This document shows, one piece after another, positions 1 through 8,700 of a DNA stretch of 58,785 nt. How positions within the stretch are numbered: position 1 is the first letter of the stretch; each line of letters starts with the position of its first letter. The notes beneath the pieces are model-generated. The model had not been told where the DNA came from and ran no database searches. It saw only the letters and a program-made list of their open reading frames with translations. Both the position numbers and the translations under genes were made by a program. Origin of the DNA: Akkermansiaceae bacterium (GTDB lineage: Bacteria > Verrucomicrobiota > Verrucomicrobiia > Verrucomicrobiales > Akkermansiaceae); NCBI GenBank assembly GCA_903908495.1, contig CAIVSK010000252.1:1-58785 (forward strand). The letters are read 5' to 3'.

Positions 1-2
1 AG

Positions 3-125
3 GCGCTGGTGACGGGCAATCCAAGCCGTGGCAAACATGCCTGGATCACCCACGAGGTTGCCAAAGGCGCATCTCTCGCCCCCCGCCCGCTGAGGGCAAC
101 CGCCCTGCCATGGGCCGCATTGTAG
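3..125 (+). other. possible C-terminal end of a gene entering from the left
   Basis: One plus-strand frame is open from base 3 to a TAG at 123-125 and reads ALVTGNPSRGKHAWITHEV followed by about 20 further residues. It has no start inside the window, so at most it is the tail of a gene whose body lies to the left. I recognise no family. The stop falls inside the palindromic element that starts near 117, which is where genes in this window tend to end. An open frame this short is also expected by chance in GC-rich DNA. Confidence 0.2.
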
Positions 126-198
126 CGGCGCTCTGTGAGCGCCGAGGCGCATGGGACCGCGCCTACCCAGCGACGGTCACAGACCGCCGCTACAATGC
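117..198. repeat. dispersed palindromic element, copy 1
   Basis: A perfect 14-bp inverted repeat (117-130 with 185-198) encloses further hairpins. The left arm folds as GGCGCT-CTGTG-AGCGCC (127-143), the centre as AGGCGC/GCGCCT (145-150 with 159-164), and the right arm as CGGT-CACAG-ACCG (174-186). It ends 18 bp beyond the stop codon of the beta-strand protein at 216. Related copies lie at 5705-5776 and 16558-16620. Arm sequences differ between copies while base pairing is kept. REP-like element, and probably the transcription terminator of the neighbouring gene. Confidence 0.75.
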
Positions 199-215
199 CA
201 GCGCGGACCACTGGC

Positions 216-3200
216 TCACGGGGTGGCGACGACCTTGAGACGGGCGAAAAGGCTGGACGCACCGTCGGGGGCGGGGATGGTGACGACGATGGTTTCGGTG
301 CTGCCGTGGTCCACCGGGCTGGCGAACATCTCCGGAGTGGCTGGCGTCCAAGTGCCGGTGAGGGATTGCGAATATTCGACGCCGGTGGCGTAGCCGGCAG
401 CGATGGCGGACTTGTCACGGGTGAAGGTGAAAATGACACCGTTGGGGCCCCGCACGGCGGTGGGCAAATTCGCTTGCGTCCCATCGGCGGGACTGGTACC
501 CAGCACGTATTCGATCAGATTGGGCAGCCCGTCCTGGTCGGGGTCGGCACCGGGCAACCGTTGGAGGGGATCGGTGATGGCGGTGAACCTTGCGATCCAC
601 GTTTCGTAGGGCGTGGCGTTGGCGGCCTGCAGCGTGACGAAATGCCCGGCTCCCCCGAGGGTATCGTTGTAATTGACCACAAAGCGGTTCACCCCGACGG
701 TGATGACGGCGCCGTCGGCGATGTCGGCGAAGGTGCCACTGAGGGTGGCTCCAGAGTGGTCGAGCAAGGTGAGCTTGGTGCCATTGGCGAGCGCCACAGG
801 GGTGGCCGCGTCATCGACGACCCTGAGAATGGCGGCGTTCAGATTGAGGGTGCCGCTGAGGGTGCAATTGCCGAGCACCGGCGTGCCCGCGCTGCTGTCG
901 AAGTGGGACGCAAGCACAGTGGTTGAGCTCATGGCGGCAGCGAAACCACCGCTGGTGATCAGGCTGCGCGAGGCGGCGGCGGCGGGCAGTGTCAGAGTGA
1001 CGCCCGATAGAGTTAGATCGGCACCGGCAAGGTTGCCGAGGGTGCCGGCGTTGAGATTGATGATTGCATTGGCGGCGGCCTGGCCGCTAACCGCAGTGGC
1101 AAGCAGCGTGGCCCCACTATTGAGATTGACGATGGCCGTTCCCATCGCGCCGCCGCTGTCCTGCACCATCGTCAGAGTTTCCACCTTGAGGGTGCCGCCG
1201 TTGGTGGTCAGCGTGCCGTTGGCGGTCTTGCTGTTGACCGTGGCGGCCGCGGCCATCACGACATTGATGGCATCAAGCGTGCCGGTGTTGAAGGCAATGC
1301 TGCCGGACGTCGCGTTGTTGAAGTTGCCGGCACCGGAGTCATGCTTGCCAATGATCACGGTGCCGAGCATGGCGTCGAGCGTGGTGCCCGCAGCGGTAAA
1401 ATCCACCGCGGCCGAGCCACCGGCATAGTCCGACGAGTTCTTGTAACCGACAGTCATGTTGGCCCGGCTGGAGCCGCCGCTGCTGCCGCGAATGCTCACC
1501 GCCGCGTCGGTGACGCCAGCGTCGATTTGCAGGGTCGAGACACCGGTTTGCGCGCCGTTGCTACCCACGCTGATCGAGTCCGCCTGGATGACATTGCTCA
1601 GGCCGAGATTGACGCTGGCGGTGGCACTACTGCCGTTGCCGGCAGGCCCGTTCAATCCGACCGAGAAAGTGGCGGCGGTGATGGTGTTGCTCAAGCTTGC
1701 CAGGACGGTCGTGGCGCTGCCTCCGCTGGTGACCACCGCCGTGCTGAAGCTGCCGGTGGCGTTGTTATAAACGAAGTGGTCGACGCCGGTGAGAGTGAGC
1801 CTGCCCTCGTTGACGAGAATGTTGCCCGCTCCGCCCACCGTCAGCGTCTTACCGGCGGCGGCCACCACCGTGGCCGCGGCAGCAGGCCCCTTGGTCAGCG
1901 AGCTGAGACTGAGATCCAGATCGGAAAAATCCAGGATGCCGTTGCCGGAGAACGTGAAGCCGGTGGCTGCGGGAAGCGTCGAACCGGCGCTGTCAAGCAA
2001 CAGGGTGCCGTTGCCGGCGACGACGGTGCCGCCGGTATAGCTGTTAACCCCGGTCAGGCGCAAGGTGCTGGTGCCCGCGTGGGTGACCACACCGCTGCCG
2101 GAGATATTTTTGGCGAAGGCCAAGTCGTCGGAGCGTTTGATGATCAGGTTGCCATTGTCAACAATGGCGGGGGCGACCACCGAGCCCAGCGTGCCTTCGC
2201 TGCCAAGTTGCAGGGTACCGCCGTTGATGGTGGTTGCTCCCGAGTAGGTCATATCGTTGTCGAGGATCAGGGTGCCGGGACCGCTTTGCACCAGGCTGCC
2301 GCTGCCGCTGATGTCCAGGCTGATGGTTTGCGAACCGCTGCGGTTGAACACGAGCCTGCCGTTGTTGACGATGGCCGAAGTGCTGCCGAGCGAGCCGGTG
2401 GCGGCGCCATTGCCGACCTGCAGGGTACCGGCGTTGATGGTGGTGACTCCGCTATAACTGTTATCGGCGGCGAGGATGGTGGTGCCGCCAACACCGGATT
2501 GGCTGAGGCTGCCGCTGCCGGAAATGGCGGCCAGGCTGAGAGTGTTGGAACGGTTGATGACGAGGCTGCCATCATTGACGATGGCACCGCTGCCGGGCGA
2601 ACCGGTGGTGCCGCCGGCGCCGGCTTGCAGCGTGCCGGCGGTGATGGTGGTGGTGCCGGTATAGCTGTTATCGGTGGCGAGAATCACTCTGCCGCTGCCA
2701 GACTTGGTCAGCGTGCCGCCACCACCGATGCCTCCGCTGCCGGTGATCGCATAGGTTTTCGTGCTGTTGTCAAAACTGACCGAGAGCGGCGTGACGGCGG
2801 CATTGAGGACGACGCTGGTGGTGGCGGCGCTATCGTCGAAGCTCGCACGGTCATTGATGGCAGCGGTGCTGGCAGTGGCACCGTTCAACCAGTTGGCGGT
2901 GGTGGCAAGGTCCCAGTTGCCGTCAACCGCGCCGCTCCAGGTGAGGCTGACGGCAGGAGGCAGCGAGAACGTGACGGTGATGGCGGAATTGCTACCCGTG
3001 CCGTAGTCCACGGTCTTGATGATGGGCGCGGTGCCAAAGCCCGAGAAATTGACGACCGGGGCACCGCTCAGACTGCCGGTGTAGGTGACGAGGGTATATG
3101 TGGACGGCAGCGACGGCAGTGCCGCGGCGGTCACTTCGATGCTGCCGCCGCTGTAGGCATAATCCCCGGTCACGGCCAGGCGGTCATTGGTTGAAGCCGT

Positions 3201-4358
3201 TAGATCCAGTTCAATGGCGCTGCTGCCCCCCTGCGTCAGGCCGGCCAAGGCGCTGGTCTGGATGTTGCCCACCCCGTTGCCGATGCGGACGCGGCCTGCG
3301 CCGGCGAGGGTCAGGGCGCTGCGGGCGATGCTGCCACCATAAAGGTTGAGACTGCCGGCAGTGACGCTGGTGGGACCGCTGTAGGTATTGGTGTTATATA
3401 GAGTCTCGGACTTGGTGGTATCCTTGAAGTTGATGCTGAGCCCCAGCCGGTTGGTGGCACCATCCGCGAGCACTCCGGCGAAGCTGCCGGCGTTTTCGAC
3501 CCGGCCGGTATTGGTGCCCAGCCCGACGGTCAGCACGCAATCGGTGCCACCGGCGTTGGTGACCACGCCCGCGATGGGACCCGTTAGAGAGGCGATCGTC
3601 TGATTCAAGCCATTGAGGTCGAGGGTGCCGGCGACTCCCGTGACGCCCGCCTGATACGAATATGACGTACTCCCGAGCAAGGTGGCAATGGTGCTGCTGC
3701 CGGTGAACTTGACGGTGGCACCGGCGGCGATGCCTGCGATGCCATTGACGGCGTTGCCGCCGCCGGAGTTGAAACCCAGCACGGTGATGCCCGCCTGGGC
3801 ATTGAGTGAAAGGTACTGCGAGATGCCATTGACCCCGGTTGCATCGCCGAGTTTGAGCGTTCCAGCGCCGGTTTTGTTCAAATTCCCGCCGGTGACCCCG
3901 CTCTTGGCACCGAAGCAGTTCTTGACGACGAGGGTGCCGCCGCTGCCGATGTTCCAAGTGGTGGCCGCCAACGGCATGGTACCGGAGTTGCTTTGGGCCG
4001 CGTTCTTGGCGATGTTGAGGGTGTAGCTGAACCCGTCGGTCACGCTCAGGGCCCCGACATACAGTTCGTTGACGGAGGCCGAGGTGATTTCCAGGTTCGC
4101 GCCATGGCTGAAGTTGAGACCAATACTGGTGCCGGTATCCTGATAGGATGCATTCAGCGTGATGGCCGTCGAGGCGGTGTTGGCGGTGAAATTGACCGTG
4201 TCGCCGGCGACCGGAACCACTGCCGTGCTCCAGTTGCCGGGAGTATTCCACGCATCGGTGGCCGCCCCGCGGCTCCAATTCGGCGACGCCGCATGGACGG
4301 TGGACGCGAACGCGATGAACTGGGTGGAAACGAGCAAGCGGAGGAATTTAGGTTTCAT
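216..4358 (-). CDS. secreted autotransporter-associated beta-strand repeat protein
   Basis: Predicted exported surface protein of 1,380 residues. It starts with a signal peptide (MKPKFLRLLVS..., cleavage likely after STVHA) and continues as Gly/Thr/Ser/Ala-rich beta-helix repeats of the PATR type (TIGR02601/PF12951), for example 'GGTLTKSGSGRVIL' followed by 'NSYTGTTTITAGTLQAG', which recurs several times in the middle third. There is no recognisable C-terminal autotransporter barrel. Instead the last ~130 residues carry 'DPDQDGLPNLIEYVLGT' and end in 'LFARLKVVATP', a tail shared with three other large proteins here. An upstream in-frame ATG at 4403 would add 15 residues before the signal peptide, so I take 4358. 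The regulator at 4520 is divergent. The exact role (adhesion, surface layer or polysaccharide binding) cannot be read from sequence. Confidence 0.85.
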   Translation of the reverse strand: MKPKFLRLLVSTQFIAFASTVHAASPNWSRGAATDAWNTPGNWSTAVVPVAGDTVNFTANTASTAITLNASYQDTGTSIGLNFSHGANLEITSASVNELYVGALSVTDGFSYTLNIAKNAAQSNSGTMPLAATTWNIGSGGTLVVKNCFGAKSGVTGGNLNKTGAGTLKLGDATGVNGISQYLSLNAQAGITVLGFNSGGGNAVNGIAGIAAGATVKFTGSSTIATLLGSTSYSYQAGVTGVAGTLDLNGLNQTIASLTGPIAGVVTNAGGTDCVLTVGLGTNTGRVENAGSFAGVLADGATNRLGLSINFKDTTKSETLYNTNTYSGPTSVTAGSLNLYGGSIARSALTLAGAGRVRIGNGVGNIQTSALAGLTQGGSSAIELDLTASTNDRLAVTGDYAYSGGSIEVTAAALPSLPSTYTLVTYTGSLSGAPVVNFSGFGTAPIIKTVDYGTGSNSAITVTFSLPPAVSLTWSGAVDGNWDLATTANWLNGATASTAAINDRASFDDSAATTSVVLNAAVTPLSVSFDNSTKTYAITGSGGIGGGGTLTKSGSGRVILATDNSYTGTTTITAGTLQAGAGGTTGSPGSGAIVNDGSLVINRSNTLSLAAISGSGSLSQSGVGGTTILAADNSYSGVTTINAGTLQVGNGAATGSLGSTSAIVNNGRLVFNRSGSQTISLDISGSGSLVQSGPGTLILDNDMTYSGATTINGGTLQLGSEGTLGSVVAPAIVDNGNLIIKRSDDLAFAKNISGSGVVTHAGTSTLRLTGVNSYTGGTVVAGNGTLLLDSAGSTLPAATGFTFSGNGILDFSDLDLSLSSLTKGPAAAATVVAAAGKTLTVGGAGNILVNEGRLTLTGVDHFVYNNATGSFSTAVVTSGGSATTVLASLSNTITAATFSVGLNGPAGNGSSATASVNLGLSNVIQADSISVGSNGAQTGVSTLQIDAGVTDAAVSIRGSSGGSSRANMTVGYKNSSDYAGGSAAVDFTAAGTTLDAMLGTVIIGKHDSGAGNFNNATSGSIAFNTGTLDAINVVMAAAATVNSKTANGTLTTNGGTLKVETLTMVQDSGGAMGTAIVNLNSGATLLATAVSGQAAANAIINLNAGTLGNLAGADLTLSGVTLTLPAAAASRSLITSGGFAAAMSSTTVLASHFDSSAGTPVLGNCTLSGTLNLNAAILRVVDDAATPVALANGTKLTLLDHSGATLSGTFADIADGAVITVGVNRFVVNYNDTLGGAGHFVTLQAANATPYETWIARFTAITDPLQRLPGADPDQDGLPNLIEYVLGTSPADGTQANLPTAVRGPNGVIFTFTRDKSAIAAGYATGVEYSQSLTGTWTPATPEMFASPVDHGSTETIVVTIPAPDGASSLFARLKVVATP

Positions 4359-4519
4359 GAGCAAATCAGTTTGGAGGTCAACAATGCCAAGCGGCTGCAT
4401 CAACCACTAGGATGGCACCCGGCGCAAGCCAGCGTTTTTTAAACATTTGCCAAAAAGAATTGCGCAGATGCCGCAGTTTCGAATTGGCAAGCGGCCACCT
4501 TCGGGCGACAAGACCAGAC
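4359..4519. promoter_or_regulatory. divergent intergenic region with a spaced inverted repeat
   Basis: This 161-bp region separates the minus-strand beta-strand protein from the plus-strand regulator, so promoters in both directions are expected. It holds an AT-rich patch near 4435-4447 and a 7-bp inverted repeat, TTGCCAA (4447-4453) and TTGGCAA (4484-4490), with centres 37 bp apart. The repeats could be half-sites for the adjacent GntR/LacI-type regulator. I see no convincing -35/-10 pair. Confidence 0.3.
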
Positions 4520-5680
4520 GTGAAACGCATCATCAAAACCTGCGCGATGGATTTGGTGGTCGCCGCATTGCGGACGGAACTCGCCGCCGGACGCTGGGAC
4601 GTGCGCCTGCCCGGGACGCGGGTGCTGGCCCAGCATCTGGGGGCCAGCGCGCCCACGGTGGCAGCGGCGTTGGCGCGACTGGCCGCAGACGGATTGCTGC
4701 AGGGAGGCGGAGCGCGGCGGGCATACCGGGTGGTGGGCGGGCGTTGCGCGTTGCCAGACCCGCGTACCGCAGCCACACCCAAGCGCCTGCTGCTGCTCAC
4801 CCACGAGGACCTGGGACAGCTACCGGAACTTTCCCGCAGCCTGCTGGAACTACTGCGCGATCGGGCGGCAAGCAAAGGCTGGCTGGTGGACTCACAAGTG
4901 GTGGATTTCGTTCATGTGAAACACCTCCAGCGGTCATGGGACCAAAAAATCCGCGTGGATGCCGGCACCTCGATCATCGCGCTTTACGGCAGGCCGCCGC
5001 TGGCAGAATGGGCAATCCGCCGCCAGCTTCGGATATTTTTTCTCGGCGGCTCGCTCGACGGATTGCCGGTACCGATGGTGGCGGTGAAGTCCTCACAGAT
5101 GGCGGTGACCGCACTGGCCAAGCTAACCGCACAGGGCCACTGGCGCATCATCATTCCCCTGTGCGACCGCACCGAGTCGTTCAAAGTGGGAATGCGGCAA
5201 GCCACGCAAGCGGCGATCGAGGCGGCGGGCCACACCTACAGCCAGGCCTATCACAATCCGGAAAGTCCGTTTTTGAAGCCGGACGTGACGTGGCGGATTC
5301 TCGAGGCCGCCTTCGCCAAGACACCGCCGACGGCGATGGTGTTTCTGGATTGGCGGGAGTTGGTGACGGCCCAGTGTTTCCTGGCCCGGCTGGAGTTGAC
5401 GATTCCCGCGGACGTCTCGGTGATACTGCTCAGTACCTCAGTGGACGCGGAATGGTTCTATCCGCCACTGTCCTGCTTCCGGTTTCCGATCCGCCGCCTG
5501 CTCGCTACCACGCTGCGATGGCTGGAGGATGGAGCGGGAGATGCCCACCCCATCACCCTGCCCCACGACTTCGTCGAAGGTGCCACCATCGGCCCGGCAA
5601 GGACCTCCAGAGTCGACGATTCACCCGTTCTCATCCACGGCAAGCGGTCGACGATCAGCGCGCGGACGCAGTGCCCGTGA
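4520..5680 (+). CDS. GntR-type HTH / LacI-type ligand-binding transcriptional regulator
   Basis: Predicted cytoplasmic DNA-binding regulator. The first ~70 residues form a winged-helix GntR-like domain ('ALRTELAAGRWDVRLPGTRV' followed by 'LAQHLGASAPTVAAALARLA'). The rest (from 'KRLLLLTHEDL') resembles a LacI/periplasmic-binding-protein sugar sensor, including 'GMRQATQAAIEAAG' and a late 'MVFLDWRELVTAQCFLARL' segment. This GntR-plus-LacI layout (XylR/AraR style) usually controls carbohydrate genes. The frame is open back to 4412, but the upstream 36 residues do not look like protein and GTG at 4520 ('VKRIIKTCAMDLVVAALR') starts just before the HTH. It lies between two beta-strand surface proteins and near a secreted glycoside hydrolase, which makes these its likely targets (inference). 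Confidence 0.8.
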   Translation: MKRIIKTCAMDLVVAALRTELAAGRWDVRLPGTRVLAQHLGASAPTVAAALARLAADGLLQGGGARRAYRVVGGRCALPDPRTAATPKRLLLLTHEDLGQLPELSRSLLELLRDRAASKGWLVDSQVVDFVHVKHLQRSWDQKIRVDAGTSIIALYGRPPLAEWAIRRQLRIFFLGGSLDGLPVPMVAVKSSQMAVTALAKLTAQGHWRIIIPLCDRTESFKVGMRQATQAAIEAAGHTYSQAYHNPESPFLKPDVTWRILEAAFAKTPPTAMVFLDWRELVTAQCFLARLELTIPADVSVILLSTSVDAEWFYPPLSCFRFPIRRLLATTLRWLEDGAGDAHPITLPHDFVEGATIGPARTSRVDDSPVLIHGKRSTISARTQCP

Positions 5681-5704
5681 GCGCCGCTGCCGATGGGACC
5701 GCGC

Positions 5705-5776
5705 TTGTAGCGGCGCCCTGTGAGCGTCGCTGCCCATGGGTCCGAGCTGCCCGGCGACGGTGGCAAACCGCCGCTA
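5705..5776. repeat. dispersed palindromic element, copy 2
   Basis: Outer arms TAGCGGCG (5708-5715) and CGCCGCTA (5769-5776) enclose a left hairpin whose stem (5711-5716 with 5724-5729) is kept by a G-U wobble, and a right hairpin CGGT-GGCAA-ACCG (5758-5770). As in copy 1, it ends about 17 bp beyond the stop codon of a beta-strand protein (5794). It fills the convergent gap between the regulator and that protein and may serve as a bidirectional terminator. Confidence 0.7.
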
Positions 5777-5793
5777 CTATCCTTGCAACTGGC

Positions 5794-8700
5794 TCACGGG
5801 GTGCCGACGACTTTGAGGCGGGCGAATTTCATCACGGCACCATTTCTGGGAATCGTTACCGTGACGGTGTCCGGGGTGGAATCGCCGTCATTGCTGATGA
5901 CCACGGCGGGCGAGGTGGAACCCGCGGTGTCGGCACCGATGACAAAGACTTCCGGCCAGCTGTTCAAATCCGTGCCGGCTTCCACGGTCAGGATGATTCC
6001 CGAGTCGGCGGCCTTCGCACGGTCGTCGCGCTCAAAACGGAACACGAGGTTGTCGCCCTCGCTCGTCGCGGTGGGCAGTTGCGTGGTGTTAGGCAACGCC
6101 GGATTGCCGCCCTTGAGGACAAACTCCAGCCCATTGGCCACCCCGTCGTGATCAGGATCCTGGTTGATGCCGGTCTGACCGCCGAGGGCGAAGCCCGCGA
6201 TCCATCCGGCATAACCGGGGACCTTGCTGAGCACGACCTGGCTGCCGATGTTAGTCACGGCATAGCCGCCCGGTGCGCTGAGCGTGCCGGTCAAGGTGCC
6301 GCTGCATTCGGCGATGACATAAGAGGCCGCAGTGAAACCCGCACCTGATTCGCTGACCGTGATGGCGCCGCCGACGCTCAGATCGCCGGTGACCGCAAGC
6401 TTGTCCGCGGTGGCATTGACCTCGATGGCGAGGATGCCGCTAAGACTGGTATTCCCGTTGACCGTGAGGGTGCCGACGCCCACCCCCGGGGCGATGGTGC
6501 CTGCCGCGGTGAGCGGCGCGGCCACGGTGCCATTGCCCTTGAGGGTGGCACCAGCCGCCACCGCGACCGAGGAACCGCCCATTGAAGCGGCAGCGTCGAT
6601 AATGAGGGTGCCGTTGTTGACCGTCGTCGCGCCACTGTGGGTGGCGGTGCCGGTGTAGGTCAGGATCTGGGTGGTGGTATCGCCAAAGCCGTTCGCCAGC
6701 GGAATGCCGACCCGCAGCGCGCCCGTGCCGGAAATGGCATTGGTCACGGTGTGCGCGTCGGTCCGCGAGAACGTCAGCGTGCCGTTGTCAACCACCGTCG
6801 CCGTGCCGAGTGAACCGAAGGCATCGGCACCGGATTGGGTCACGTCCGTGTTGCCCGGCACACCTCCCACGCGGACCGGCACGCCGGCGGCAATGGTCAG
6901 AGTGCCACTCAAGGTGTTGGTGCCCGTCAGGATGAAGCCGCGGTCGATGTTTTGCATTCCCAGCGCCGGATCCTCGAAGGATAGGGCACCGGAGCCGGAG
7001 ATCACTCCTTGGATTTTGAGCGTGCGGGGGCTGTTCAACGAGCGGTTGAGAATTTTGTTAGCCGAACCCACCAAGCTGATGTTATTCGTCCATGTCCAGT
7101 TGCCTTCAATCTGCGAGAGGATGCCGCTGGTGGTGGCGTCGCCGAGAATCACGCTGCCGGAGCCCATGGCGGTGGCACCGTTGCGGATCGTGCGGAATTC
7201 GCTCCCGCCCTTGACCGTTAGATTGCCGGACAGGCCGGCCCAGGATCCGCTTTCGCCGAAGCCGACGCCGGTGCCGGGGTAGTTGAACAGGACGGCACCA
7301 CCATCGAGCACCACATCCCCCGCACCACCCACCTTGCGCAGTCGAGGGTTGGTCTTATAGTCAAGCAAGTCGCTGCGATTGATGCGCAGGGTGGCTCCGG
7401 CTAACAAACTCACCGGGCCCGGGCCGACTTCACCGATGGTGGCGCCATCGCCGAAGGTGAGCGTACCCTCGTCGATGAAAGTGGTACCGGTGTAGCTCGT
7501 CGCGGAGGTGATGGTTGCGGTGCCGGATCCCTGCTTGGTGAGATTGCTGGTGCCGCCGAGGGTGCCGCCGCTGAGCGTGTAGGCCAGCGTGCTGTTACTG
7601 ATCGTAACGGCAGCCGCAGCCTGGGTGCCGACCAGAACCACGTTGCCGGTCGTGGCGGTGTCGTCAAAGACCGCCTCATCGCCGGTCAGGAAATGGGTCG
7701 GGCTCCCGCCGAGATCCCAGTTGGCCGTGGTGTCAAGATCCCATTGGCTAGACACATTGCCTTTCCAAGTGACGGCACCGCCGGTGTAGGTCAGGTCAAT
7801 GGTGGTATCGACCAGATTGTTTGACAGAGTGAAGCGTGACCCCGGTGCGAGCGAGAGATTGGCATAACCGCCGCCGCCCAGCGTGCCGGAGTAGTCGATG
7901 ATCGGCACCTTGTCGCCGGGCACCAGGCCGCCGTTAGAAACTGCGGTGATGACGTGAGGGCCATTGATGACGAGCCCACCGGCGTCATTGACCACCAGTT
8001 GGTCGAAGGCGATGCCCGCGCGGAAAGTCGACCCGGAGCCGCTGGCGAGGGTGAGTGATTTGACGAATCCGGTGCCGGCTGCAGACTGGCTGCCAGCGCC
8101 GATGGCGCCGCCGCTCTGCACCGTCACGTCGCTGCTGTCGAGGTGATTGCCGATGCGCAAGACCCCCTGATTGACGGTGGTGGCACCGGTGTAATTGCTG
8201 GCACCGGTCAGGGCGACGAGTCCGAGGCCTTGCTTGGTGAGGGTACCGGCACCGCTGATGACGTTGGCGAGGCCGACGTTGGCGGCGGCACCATAATTGA
8301 GCACGAGCGCGGTGTTATTGGTTACCGTGCCGGTGCCCATGTTGCCGGTAGTGCCACCATTGCCAACCTGCAGAGTGCCCGCGTTGATGGTGGTGGCACC
8401 GGTGTAGGTGTTGGTGCCGGCGAGCACCATCGTTCCCGCGCCGAGTTTATTGATGCCGCCCGCCAGGCCGCCGGCGGTCCCCTGGGAACCGAGAATCATG
8501 CTGACGATCAAATCAGGATCGCTGTTGGCGGTTACGTCGGCCACGTCGAAGTTTTGCACCCCTGCCAAATGGATGCCAGTGGCACCGTTCATCGTGGAAA
8601 CTCCCGTCCCGCTTACTGTCACCGTCGCCGGGCCCGCAGTGGTATCAGAAAGCAACGCATCATAACTGTTCAGCGCCCGGTTGCAGGTCCAGGTAGCCCC

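Noticed and set aside
1341-3194. Long antisense open frame (617 codons) over the first beta-strand protein, and a similar 633-codon frame at 4447-6348
   Set aside because: Both read as low-complexity Arg/Gly/Ala sequence without domains. Long antisense frames are expected opposite GC-rich repetitive genes; the sense frames have signal peptides and recognisable repeats.
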